Assembly (NCBI RefSeq): GCF_020215645.1
Contig: NZ_CP084058.1
Span: 8,928,001 to 8,992,000 of the forward strand
Origin: Nonomuraea gerenzanensis
GTDB lineage: Bacteria; Actinomycetota; Actinomycetes; Streptosporangiales; Streptosporangiaceae
Length of the DNA stretch: 64,000 nucleotides
Reading direction: 5' to 3'
This document shows, in pieces, positions 35,180 through 42,686 of the stretch. Below the pieces are notes generated by a model. The model searched no databases. It saw nothing but the letters and a program-made list of their open reading frames with translations, and was not told the origin of the DNA. The translations under genes and the position numbers were made by a program. Within the stretch, counting starts at the first letter, position 1, and the number at the start of each line of letters is the position of its first letter.

Positions 35180-36130
35180 GTGGGAATTTACGACGCCTTG
35201 CTGGTCCTGTCTTTCGGCGGCCCGGAGGGGCCCGACGACGTGATGCCGTTCCTGGAGAACGTCGTGCGCGGCCGTGGCGTGCCGCGCGAGCGCCTGCTGG
35301 AGGTGGCCGAGCACTACCAGAGCTTCGGCGGGGTCAGCCCGATCAACCAGCAGAACCGCGACCTGGTCGAGGCGCTGCGCCCGGTGCTCGACGTGCCGGT
35401 CTACTGGGGCAACCGCAACTGGCACCCGTTCGGCGAGGACACCGTGCGCCGGATGCACGCCGACGGCGTCAGGAAGGCCGCCGTCTTCGCCACCTCGGCG
35501 TTCGCGGGCTATTCGAGCTGCCGCCAGTATTACGAGGACATCGAGCGGATCTCGTTCGAGGGCGGCCCCGAGCTGATCAAGATGCGCCACTACGGCGAGC
35601 ACCCCGGCTTCGTGGCGGCGATGGCCGACCACACGCGGGCGGCGCTGGAGCGGCTCGGCCGCGACGACGCCAGGCTGGTCTTCACCGCGCACAGCATCCC
35701 GCTCTCCATGGCCGAGACCGCCGGGCCCGAGGGCGGCCTGTACGAGGCGCAGCTGCGCAGGAGCGCCGAGCTGGTCAACCAGGCGCTGGGCCGCACCGAG
35801 CCGTGGGATCTGGTGTGGCAGTCGCGCAGCGGCCCGCCGCAGGTGCCGTGGCTGGAGCCGGACGTCTGCGACCACCTGCGCAAGATCGAGGCGCCGGCCG
35901 TGGTGCTGGTGCCGATCGGGTTCGTCTCCGACCACATGGAGGTCGTCTACGACCTCGACACCGAGGCCAGGGCCGTGGCCGCCGAGCTGGGCCTGCCGCT
36001 GGAGCGGGCGGCGACGGCGGGCACGCACCCGCGGTTCGTGGAGATGGTGCGCGAGCTGATGGCCGAGCCCGAGCCGGTGCCGTGCCCGCTCACCTGCTGC
36101 CCGCCGCCGAAGCGGCGGCCTCAGGCGTAG
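35180..36130 (+). CDS. hemH: ferrochelatase (coproporphyrin III type)
   Basis: Inserts Fe2+ into a porphyrin; in actinobacteria the natural substrate is coproporphyrin III (CpfC pathway). The 316-residue protein starts at GTG 35180 ([17 protein letters not shown]). Landmarks are the VSPINQQNR motif, [25 protein letters not shown], the metal-binding His in [13 protein letters not shown] (near 178) and the Glu in [16 protein letters not shown] (near 263). C-terminal cysteines at about 302, 306 and 307 (CPLTCC), with Cys230 or Cys114, could ligate a [2Fe-2S] cluster as in mycobacterial ferrochelatase. The stop overlaps the lytic transglycosylase gene by 10 bp on the other strand. Confidence 0.95.
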   Translation: MGIYDALLVLSFGGPEGPDDVMPFLENVVRGRGVPRERLLEVAEHYQSFGGVSPINQQNRDLVEALRPVLDVPVYWGNRNWHPFGEDTVRRMHADGVRKAAVFATSAFAGYSSCRQYYEDIERISFEGGPELIKMRHYGEHPGFVAAMADHTRAALERLGRDDARLVFTAHSIPLSMAETAGPEGGLYEAQLRRSAELVNQALGRTEPWDLVWQSRSGPPQVPWLEPDVCDHLRKIEAPAVVLVPIGFVSDHMEVVYDLDTEARAVAAELGLPLERAATAGTHPRFVEMVRELMAEPEPVPCPLTCCPPPKRRPQA

Positions 36131-37314
36131 GTCTTGGCGTACGCGTCGGCGATCGACATGACCTTGTTCACGTAGTCCCACGAGTGGTTGTAGAACCAGA
36201 TCGCCTTGCGCAGCCGCTCGCCGCCCTGCCCGGCCTTGTTGGCGCACAGGTAGTTCGCCGCGCCGGGCACGGCGTCGTACGGGCTCCAGATGTCCTTCTT
36301 GCCGTCGCCGTCGCCGTCCACGCCGTAGTGCTTCCAGGTGGCGGGCATGAACTGCATGGGCCCCAGCGCCCCCGCGCTCGACGGCCCGTTGTTGCGCCCG
36401 TGCCCGCTCTCCACCTGCCCGATCGCGGCCAACACCGTCCACGACAGGCCGGGGCAGCGGGTGGCGGCGGCCTTGTAGAGCTCCAGGTAGCTGCTCGGCC
36501 GGCCCACGCTGACCTGCTGCGGCTGTTCCTGTGACGGCTGCTGCTGCTTGGGGGCACGCGCGGCGGCGTCGAGCACGACGACCTGGGCGCCCTTGCCGAG
36601 CAGCTTGCGCACGCCGGCCTCGCCGATCCTGCCCTCCTTGCCGTGCAGCAGCACCGCGACACCCGGCGCGAACCCCAGCGTCCTGCCCACGTCCGCGCTG
36701 ACCAGCCCGTCCACGCCGGTCAGCCCGAGCGGCGCCGAGGCCGCGACGCGGAGCCTGGGGCCGCCGTCCACCTGGTACATGGCGCCCAGGACCATGCCGA
36801 ACTTGCGCAGCGCGCCCGCCTCGGCCACCAGCTCGCCCCTGGCCAGGGCGCTCCACACGGCGGGCTGGTCGGCGACGGGCTGCGGTGTCCACGAGCGGAA
36901 GCCGGAGGGGTCCACGGCCAGCAGGTTCAGCCCGGTGCCGGAGATCTTGACGGCGCCGGCGTCCACGACCGTGACCTTCTGCACATGCTTGAGCTTCGCC
37001 AGCTTGAGCCTGGTCTCCTTCGGCACGGTGCCGGGGGCGATGGCCAGCACGCGGGCGGGGGTGGAGGTGACGCCGGGGCCGCCCGCGCCGAAGTCCTTGA
37101 CGGGTTCGGTGGTGGGCACCAGCTGGTCGAGGCGGGGGGCGTCCGACTGCTGCGGGGTGGCACGGGACCGGCCGCGTACGGGCTCCTGCACGCCGCTGAG
37201 CAGGTCACCATCCATGATCACCACTACGCCGCCCGCCACCGCGGTGACCGCGAGCACGGCGGCGACCATGAGCATGACCGCGCGGACAGTGGGAAGACCG
37301 GACACTCGGGACAC
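36121..37314 (-). CDS. membrane-anchored lytic transglycosylase
   Basis: A 397-residue envelope protein with an uncleaved N-terminal anchor ([21 protein letters not shown], about 12-32). The middle (about 85-260) has repeated beta/alpha segments with no known family; the C-terminal SLT domain (about 275-395) holds the catalytic Glu in [14 protein letters not shown], then [20 protein letters not shown] and [16 protein letters not shown], typical of MltB/slt35-like actinobacterial enzymes that cleave peptidoglycan glycan strands. [12 protein letters not shown] linker joins the parts. Relevant to cell growth or division; the SepH gene lies 5.4 kb away. Divergent from an MFS gene. Confidence 0.88.
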   Translation of the reverse strand: MSRVSGLPTVRAVMLMVAAVLAVTAVAGGVVVIMDGDLLSGVQEPVRGRSRATPQQSDAPRLDQLVPTTEPVKDFGAGGPGVTSTPARVLAIAPGTVPKETRLKLAKLKHVQKVTVVDAGAVKISGTGLNLLAVDPSGFRSWTPQPVADQPAVWSALARGELVAEAGALRKFGMVLGAMYQVDGGPRLRVAASAPLGLTGVDGLVSADVGRTLGFAPGVAVLLHGKEGRIGEAGVRKLLGKGAQVVVLDAAARAPKQQQPSQEQPQQVSVGRPSSYLELYKAAATRCPGLSWTVLAAIGQVESGHGRNNGPSSAGALGPMQFMPATWKHYGVDGDGDGKKDIWSPYDAVPGAANYLCANKAGQGGERLRKAIWFYNHSWDYVNKVMSIADAYAKTYA

Positions 37315-37396
37315 GTTAACTCACGTCAGTCCTAACCCACTTGCGATCCCGACATATGTGCGCAATGGTTAGCTGCTTGAGTAAGGGGGAAACAGC

Positions 37397-38599
37397 GTGG
37401 TCGGGCCTTACCGGGGGTTGTTCGAAAGGCCCGGGACGAAGGCGTTCGTGCTGGCGGGGCTCGTCGGCCGGATGCCCATGTCGATGCTCGGCATCGGCGT
37501 CATCCTGCTGATCACCGCGCTGACCGACAACTACGCCACCGCCGGCGCCGTCGGAGCCGTCTCCAACCTGGCCTTCGCCGCCGCGGCCCCGCTGTCGGGC
37601 CGGCTGGCCGACACGTTCGGGCAGGGCCGGGTGATCCCGCCGTTCGCCATCGTCAACGCGCTGGCGCTGGCGGCCCTCATGCTCTCCGCCGGGACCGGGC
37701 TGCCCGAGTGGACGCTGTACGCCTCGGGCCTGGTCATCGGCGCCACCTCGCTGTCGCTCGGCTCCATGGTGCGGGCCCGCTGGTCGGTGATCCACGGCGG
37801 CACGGACCGGCTGCACACCGCCTTCGCGTTCGAGTCGGTCGCGGACGAGGTCGTCTTCGTCACCGGGCCCGCGCTGGTCACGGTGCTCGCGACCACCGTG
37901 AACCCGTACGCGGGACTGATCGTGGCCCTGGTCTGCATGCTGGCCGGCTCCCTGGCGCTGGCCGCGCAGCGGCGCACCCAGCCGCCCGTGCAGCTGGTCA
38001 AGTCCTCCGGCGGCACGCCGATCCTGATCCCCGCCGTCGCCCTGCTGGCCGGCGTCTCGCTGGCGCTGGGCGCGATCTTCGGCTCGGTGGACCTGATCAC
38101 GGTGGCCTTCGCCGAGGAGCAGGGGGTCAAGTGGGCCTCGGGGTTCCTGCTGGCCTCGTTCGCGGGCGGGTCGATGGTGTCGGGGCTGTGGTTCGGCTCG
38201 CGCAGCTGGCGGATCTCGCTGCGCGCGCGGTTCGTGCGCGCGCTGATCCTGTTCATGGTGGGGCTGCTGCCGATCCTGTTCATCGGCTCCCCCGGCTTCA
38301 TGGCGGCGGCGCTGTTCCTGGCCGGGTTCGCCATCTCGCCGACGCTCATCACCTGCTTCTCCCTCACCGAGCGGCTGGTGCCGCAGTCCCTGCTCACTGA
38401 GGGCATGGCGTGGATCTCGACCGCGATCACGCTCGGCGTGGCGCTCGGCTCGTGGGCGGGCGGGCAGCTCACCGAGACGTACGGGGCCTCCGACGCGTAC
38501 GTGTTCTCCATCGTCGCGGCGCTCGTCGCGGTGGTCGTGGGCCTCGGAGGTTCGGGTTTGCTGAGACTTCCCGAGGCTCCTTCACCCGCGGAGAGCTGA
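37397..38599 (+). CDS. MFS transporter
   Basis: A 400-residue protein with about 12 transmembrane segments. GRMPMSMLGIGVILLITAL (TM1), the loop motif APLSGRLADTFGQGRV (about 55-70), RARWSVIHGG and ESVADEVVFVTGPALV (near 148) match actinomycete MFS permeases often annotated as sugar or drug efflux proteins. Starts at GTG 37397 after AAGGGGGAAAC. Monocistronic, divergent from the lytic transglycosylase; the polysaccharide deacetylase gene starts 54 bp after its stop and may be co-transcribed. Substrate unknown. Confidence 0.88.
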   Translation: MVGPYRGLFERPGTKAFVLAGLVGRMPMSMLGIGVILLITALTDNYATAGAVGAVSNLAFAAAAPLSGRLADTFGQGRVIPPFAIVNALALAALMLSAGTGLPEWTLYASGLVIGATSLSLGSMVRARWSVIHGGTDRLHTAFAFESVADEVVFVTGPALVTVLATTVNPYAGLIVALVCMLAGSLALAAQRRTQPPVQLVKSSGGTPILIPAVALLAGVSLALGAIFGSVDLITVAFAEEQGVKWASGFLLASFAGGSMVSGLWFGSRSWRISLRARFVRALILFMVGLLPILFIGSPGFMAAALFLAGFAISPTLITCFSLTERLVPQSLLTEGMAWISTAITLGVALGSWAGGQLTETYGASDAYVFSIVAALVAVVVGLGGSGLLRLPEAPSPAES

Positions 38600-38653
38600 T
38601 CCGCTACGGTCGGGACATCCCTCGCAACACCCATCACACTGGAAGCACTAGTT

Positions 38654-39376
38654 ATGTCCCGACAAGTCAGTTCACTCCTAGCTATCGCGGCTGTTTGCGT
38701 CACTCTTGCTCCGGCCCCGGCCTTCGCCCAGGCGCCGAAGAAGGAGCCCGTCGACTGCGAGCAGGTCAAGTGCATCGCGCTGACCTTCGACGACGGGCCG
38801 AGCAAGTACGCGGGGACGCTGCTGGACACGCTGAAGAAGTACGACGCGAAGGCGACGTTCTTCCTTGAGGGCCAGTACGTGAAGAGCCGCCCGCAGTACG
38901 TCAAGCGCATGGTCGCCGAGGGCCACGAGCTCGGCAACCACAGCTACAGCCACCCCGACTTCACCAAGAGCGACGCGGCGACGATCAAGAGCGAGATCCA
39001 GAAGACCCAGGACGCGGTGAAGAAGGCGGCGGGCGTGGAGCCCAAGCTGCTTCGCCCGCCGTACGGGATGGCCGATCTTCAGGTCTCCGACATCGCCGCG
39101 GAGTTCGGCATGCCGATGATCCTGTGGACGGCCGGCTCGCAGGACTGGAGCTCCAAGAACGTCGACGCCATCCAGAAGCAGACCCTCGCGGTCGCCAAGC
39201 CGAACTCGATCATCCTCATGCACGACTGGGTGAAGCAGACGGTGGACGGGATGCCCTCGCTCATCAAGACCCTGCAGAACAAGGGTTACCACCTGGTCAC
39301 GGTCTCCGACGTGATCAAGGGCGAGAATCTGGAGCCCGGCGACATCTTCCCCGTTCCCTCGGGCTGGGAGAAGTGA
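38654..39376 (+). CDS. secreted polysaccharide deacetylase (NodB/CE4)
   Basis: A 240-residue exported metal-dependent deacetylase. Signal peptide of about 25 residues (VSSLLAIAAVCVTLAPAPAFAQ), a short spacer with two cysteines (VDCEQVKC), and the NodB domain. All five CE4 motifs are visible: TFDDGPS (metal Asp), HELGNHSYSHPDF (metal His pair), LLRPPYGMAD, ILWTAGSQDW and IILMHDWVKQT. It should remove acetyl groups from chitin oligomers, peptidoglycan or exopolysaccharide outside the cell. Motif 1 and 2 residues are intact, so activity is likely. Confidence 0.94.
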   Translation: MSRQVSSLLAIAAVCVTLAPAPAFAQAPKKEPVDCEQVKCIALTFDDGPSKYAGTLLDTLKKYDAKATFFLEGQYVKSRPQYVKRMVAEGHELGNHSYSHPDFTKSDAATIKSEIQKTQDAVKKAAGVEPKLLRPPYGMADLQVSDIAAEFGMPMILWTAGSQDWSSKNVDAIQKQTLAVAKPNSIILMHDWVKQTVDGMPSLIKTLQNKGYHLVTVSDVIKGENLEPGDIFPVPSGWEK

Positions 39377-39421
39377 GTATCGTTCGCGTTTAGCTCCGAA
39401 CGACGCTCTGGAGGGGTGCCC

Positions 39422-40702
39422 GTGGCCTTCGTGAACTGGGCGCGCAACCAGTCGGGCACCCCCGCCGAGGTGCGCACCCCGTCCTGTGCCGAGGACGTCG
39501 TGCGGGCCGTGCGCGACGCCGCCGCCTCCGGGCGGCGCGTCCGCATGGTCGGCACCGGGCACTCCTTCACCGGCGTGGCGCTCACCGACGGCATCATGCT
39601 GCGGCCCGGCGGGCTCACCGGGATCAGGGCCTGGGCGGGCGACCGCGTCACCGTGCTGGCCGGCACGCCCCTGCGGGTGCTCAACGAGCTGCTCGCCGAG
39701 CGCGGCCTGGCCCTGGCCAACATGGGCGACATCACCGAGCAGACCGTCGCCGGCGCCGTCCAGACCGGCACCCACGGCACCGGCCGCGACAGCGGCGGCC
39801 TCGCCGACCAGATCGCCGAGCTGGAGCTGGTGCTGGCCGACGGCACGGTGGCCACCGCCGCGCCCGGCGAGGAGCTGTTCGACGCGGCCCGGGTCGGGCT
39901 GGGCGCCCTCGGCATCCTGACGGCCGTGACCCTTCGGGTGGAGCCCGCGTTCCTGCTGCACAACCGGCGGCGCAAGCTGCCCCTCGGCGGCATCCTGGAC
40001 TCGCTCGACGAGCTGACCACCGCCAACGAGCACCTGGACTTCTTCTGGCTCCCGCACACCGAGGCGTGCCTGGTCAAGACCAACAACCGCAGCCCGGGAC
40101 CGCCCGCGCCGCCCGGCGCGCTGCGCCGCTGGCTGGACACCGTCTTCCTGGAGAACACCGTCTTCGGCGCGGCCTGCGCGCTCGGCGCCCGGCTGCCCGG
40201 CCTGATCCCCCGGATCAACGAGCTCAGCGCGGCGGCGCTCGGGGACTCCGCGTCGGTGGAGGTGTCGTACCGGGCGTTCACCGCGCGGCGGGACGTGCGC
40301 TTCCTGGAGATGGAGTACGCCGTGCCGCGCGAGCGGCTGGCCCAGGCGCTGCGCGAGACCCGCGACCTGATCGAGCGGATGGACTGGAAGATCACCTTCC
40401 CGGTGGAGGTGCGGGTGACGCCGCCCAGCGACGCGTGGTTGTCCACCGCGTACGGGCGGCCCTCGGCCTACCTCGCCTGCCACGTCTACCGGCCGACGCC
40501 GAACCCCGCCTACTTCGAGGGCGTCGAGGAGATCATGACCCGCCTGGACGGCCGGCCCCACTGGGGCAAGCTGCACACCAGGGACGCGGCCTACCTGGGC
40601 AAGGTCTACCCCCGCTTCGCCGACTTCCGCGCCCTGCGCGACCGCCTGGACCCCGGCCGCCTGTTCACCAACGCCTACCTGGACACCGTGCTGGGCCCCT
40701 AG
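39422..40702 (+). CDS. D-arabinono-1,4-lactone oxidase-type FAD oxidoreductase
   Basis: A 426-residue flavoprotein of the VAO family. The FAD-binding_4 domain begins AEVRTPSCAEDVV and holds MVGTGHSFTGVAL, where His47 is at the covalent-flavin position of alditol/aldonolactone oxidases; QTGTHGTGRDSGGLADQI (about 115-135) is the second FAD segment. The C-terminal ALO domain ends PHWGKLHTRDAAYLG, the HWGK motif of the family. It oxidises a sugar-derived lactone or alditol with O2 or an acceptor, perhaps for an antioxidant. Start taken as GTG 39422 (GAGGGG five bases upstream) rather than GTG 39416. Confidence 0.92.
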   Translation: MAFVNWARNQSGTPAEVRTPSCAEDVVRAVRDAAASGRRVRMVGTGHSFTGVALTDGIMLRPGGLTGIRAWAGDRVTVLAGTPLRVLNELLAERGLALANMGDITEQTVAGAVQTGTHGTGRDSGGLADQIAELELVLADGTVATAAPGEELFDAARVGLGALGILTAVTLRVEPAFLLHNRRRKLPLGGILDSLDELTTANEHLDFFWLPHTEACLVKTNNRSPGPPAPPGALRRWLDTVFLENTVFGAACALGARLPGLIPRINELSAAALGDSASVEVSYRAFTARRDVRFLEMEYAVPRERLAQALRETRDLIERMDWKITFPVEVRVTPPSDAWLSTAYGRPSAYLACHVYRPTPNPAYFEGVEEIMTRLDGRPHWGKLHTRDAAYLGKVYPRFADFRALRDRLDPGRLFTNAYLDTVLGP

Positions 40703-40706
40703 CGGC

Positions 40707-41465
40707 CTACCCGGGCGGCGTGCCGTACTCCGGCTCTGGCCGGTCCTGCGACGGCCCCTCGCCTGGCTCCCCCTCCTGCGGCGGCGCGCTGGTGGTCCCC
40801 TCCTGCGACGGCTCCACCGTGCCCGACGGCGAGGGCGTCGGGGTCGGCGTGGGCTTCGGCGTGGGGGTGGGCCTGGCGGTCGGCGTCCTGCTCGGAGCGG
40901 GCTCCTCCTCCCGCGTCCGCTCGGGAGTGACCTGCGGATCCGTGGAGACGGGCGGCACCACGTACGGCGTCTGCGGCGTGGCGGGCGCCCGCTCCTCCTC
41001 CTGCCGCTCGTCCTCCTCCTGCTGCCGCTGTTGCTGCGCCTTGGCCGGCGTCTTGCCGGTGACCTGCTCGTGCACGGTCTGCTGGGCCGCCGCCTGGTAG
41101 ACCAGGATGCTGCCCATGCTCACCCCGAACACGACCGCCGCCGCCGCGCCGACCTTCAGCCACGGCAGCCTGAACGCCGCCCGCCGGATCGCGGGCATGA
41201 CCAGGGTCGTGTCCCGCTCCTCCGCCACCGGCTCCCCCCGCCGGTTGCTCAGCGGCGCGCGCTGCTTGACCCGCTCGCCCGTCTGCTTGAGATAGTGGGT
41301 GTAGACGGCCGTGGCGATCGTGCTGGCGACACTGACCACCGCCGCCCCGATGACCGTGCCGGCCACGCCGAGGTACGACGCCGCCACCGCCGCGGTCACC
41401 GCCGCCAGGGCGCTGCCCAGGACCTGCGGCATGCTCAGCTCGAACTTCCGCTGCTCGCCGCTCAT
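40707..41465 (-). CDS. Pro-rich tailed small membrane protein
   Basis: A 252-residue protein of unknown function. Two hydrophobic segments (about 15-50, VLGSALAAVTAAVAASYLGVAG, and about 100-120, VGAAAAVVFGVSMGSILVYQ) flank a basic loop; the rest (about 125-252) is disordered, first Gln/Glu-rich (AQQQRQQEEDERQEEE) then Pro/Thr-rich with TPTPKPTPTPTPSPSG. The tail probably extends outside the membrane into the wall. ATG 41465 (MSGEQRKFEL). It converges with the aldonolactone oxidase gene, 4 bp apart, and is divergent from the subtilase gene. Confidence 0.75.
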   Translation of the reverse strand: MSGEQRKFELSMPQVLGSALAAVTAAVAASYLGVAGTVIGAAVVSVASTIATAVYTHYLKQTGERVKQRAPLSNRRGEPVAEERDTTLVMPAIRRAAFRLPWLKVGAAAAVVFGVSMGSILVYQAAAQQTVHEQVTGKTPAKAQQQRQQEEDERQEEERAPATPQTPYVVPPVSTDPQVTPERTREEEPAPSRTPTARPTPTPKPTPTPTPSPSGTVEPSQEGTTSAPPQEGEPGEGPSQDRPEPEYGTPPG

Positions 41466-41569
41466 CCCCCGGATCCGTCCTTCCTGTTCATGCGTTCGGT
41501 AAAGAGCTGTCTCGTGAATAGACGCGAGTGCGTGTCCTGTTGTTCCTGTGACCTGCGTGACAGGCATCC

Positions 41570-42526
41570 TTGCCACTCGTGCCCCGACGACTCGGCCTGC
41601 CCTCCCTGTACCTCGCCGCGGCCGTGGCGACGGCCGCGGCGACAGCCGCCCCTCTCGCCATGACTCCCGCCGCGGGACTCGCCCTGCACCCCGAACAGCC
41701 TGAGCCCGCCCGGCCCTACATCGTCACGGCGCGTGACCGTGAGGCCGCCCGCGACCTCGTGGGCGAGGTGCGCTGGCGGGTGCGCCGCTACTACACCTCG
41801 GCGCTGCCGGGGTTCGCCACCTTCCTGACCCCCTCCGAGCTGGACGAGCTGCGCGACGACCCGCGCGTCCGCACCATCGAGCCGGACAGCCAGCTGCACC
41901 CCATGGCCGTACGCGCCCCGGAACGCGCGCCCACGGTGCGCGCCGGCGGCGCCGGCACCACCACCTACGTCCTGGACAGCGGCGTCGCCATCCGCCGCGC
42001 CGGGCTCGATGACCGCGCCTGGCGCGCCTTCGACGCCACCGGCGGCACCGGGCGTGCCTGCGGCCGGCACGGCACCCGCGTCGCCGCCGGCGTCCACGAC
42101 ATCGCCCCGAAGTCGGGGATCGCCTCCGTACGGGTGCTCGGCTGCGGCGGCTCAGGCACGCTGGCCGACATGCTGGCCGGGCTCGACTGGATCCACCGGC
42201 ACGCCCGCGGCCCGTCCGTGGCGCTCCTGCCCACCGACGGCGCCGACTCGCCCGCCCTCGCCAGGTCCGCGCGCTCACTCATCCGCTCGGGCGTGTTCGT
42301 CGTCGGCGCCGCCAACGGCGCCACCTGCCGGCTCACCCCCGACGGCCGGGTGTTCTCCGCCCACGCCCCGTACCTCGCCGGAGTCGCCGCCCGCCATCTC
42401 GAACGTCATCCGAACGCCGATCCCGCCACCCTGGCCACCTGGCTGGACTGCACCACCGCCCGGGGCGCGATTCGCCAGAACCCGTCGAGGCCAAATAACC
42501 TCCTGGTACGCAACGGCGGGCTCTAG
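41570..42526 (+). CDS. short S8 subtilase-like secreted protein with atypical Ser motif
   Basis: A 318-residue exported protein: Ala-rich signal region (about 8-38), an I9-type propeptide (PYIVTARDREAARDLVGEV ... LTPSELDELRDDPRVRTIE, about 49-108), then a subtilase fold. Catalytic Asp136 lies in TTYVLDSGVA and His167 in CGRHGTRVAAGV; ASVRVLGCGGSGTLADMLAGLDWI matches the following helix. The serine region reads VFSAHAPYLAGVAARHL instead of GTSMAAPHVAGVAA, leaving Ser263 as possible nucleophile but altering the motif. The body is also shorter than usual. TTG 41570 has AGG five bases upstream; GTG 41579 is an alternative. It ends 160 bp before sepH. Confidence 0.75.
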   Translation: MPLVPRRLGLPSLYLAAAVATAAATAAPLAMTPAAGLALHPEQPEPARPYIVTARDREAARDLVGEVRWRVRRYYTSALPGFATFLTPSELDELRDDPRVRTIEPDSQLHPMAVRAPERAPTVRAGGAGTTTYVLDSGVAIRRAGLDDRAWRAFDATGGTGRACGRHGTRVAAGVHDIAPKSGIASVRVLGCGGSGTLADMLAGLDWIHRHARGPSVALLPTDGADSPALARSARSLIRSGVFVVGAANGATCRLTPDGRVFSAHAPYLAGVAARHLERHPNADPATLATWLDCTTARGAIRQNPSRPNNLLVRNGGL

Positions 42527-42544
42527 AGGGATGGACACGACAAA

Positions 42545-42560
42545 TGTGACCGGCGTCACA
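42545..42560. promoter_or_regulatory. perfect Crp-type palindrome upstream of sepH
   Basis: TGTGACCGGCGTCACA is an exact match to the TGTGA-N6-TCACA consensus of Crp/Fnr-family regulators (arms extend one more base, ATGTGAC/GTCACAT). It lies 19 bp after the subtilase stop and 127 bp before the sepH ATG. The site is seen; control of sepH is inferred. Confidence 0.65.
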
Positions 42561-42686
42561 TCGCCCCGGGGCTATCCCAGGAAGGCGATGTTCGGACATG
42601 CCGGGTACGGTGCTGGCAGGCAACCGGCACACGCGAGAGACTCAAGGGTCCGGGGGAAGAATGGCGACGCTGACGAAGGGACTCGC

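Noticed and set aside
42009..42686. Extension of sepH upstream to an in-frame start at 42009
   Set aside because: The upstream part overlaps the subtilase in another frame, has Ser/Thr/Pro/Ala shadow composition, and known SepH proteins begin at MQELRLVAVSEDG; the ATG at 42687 has a good ribosome site.
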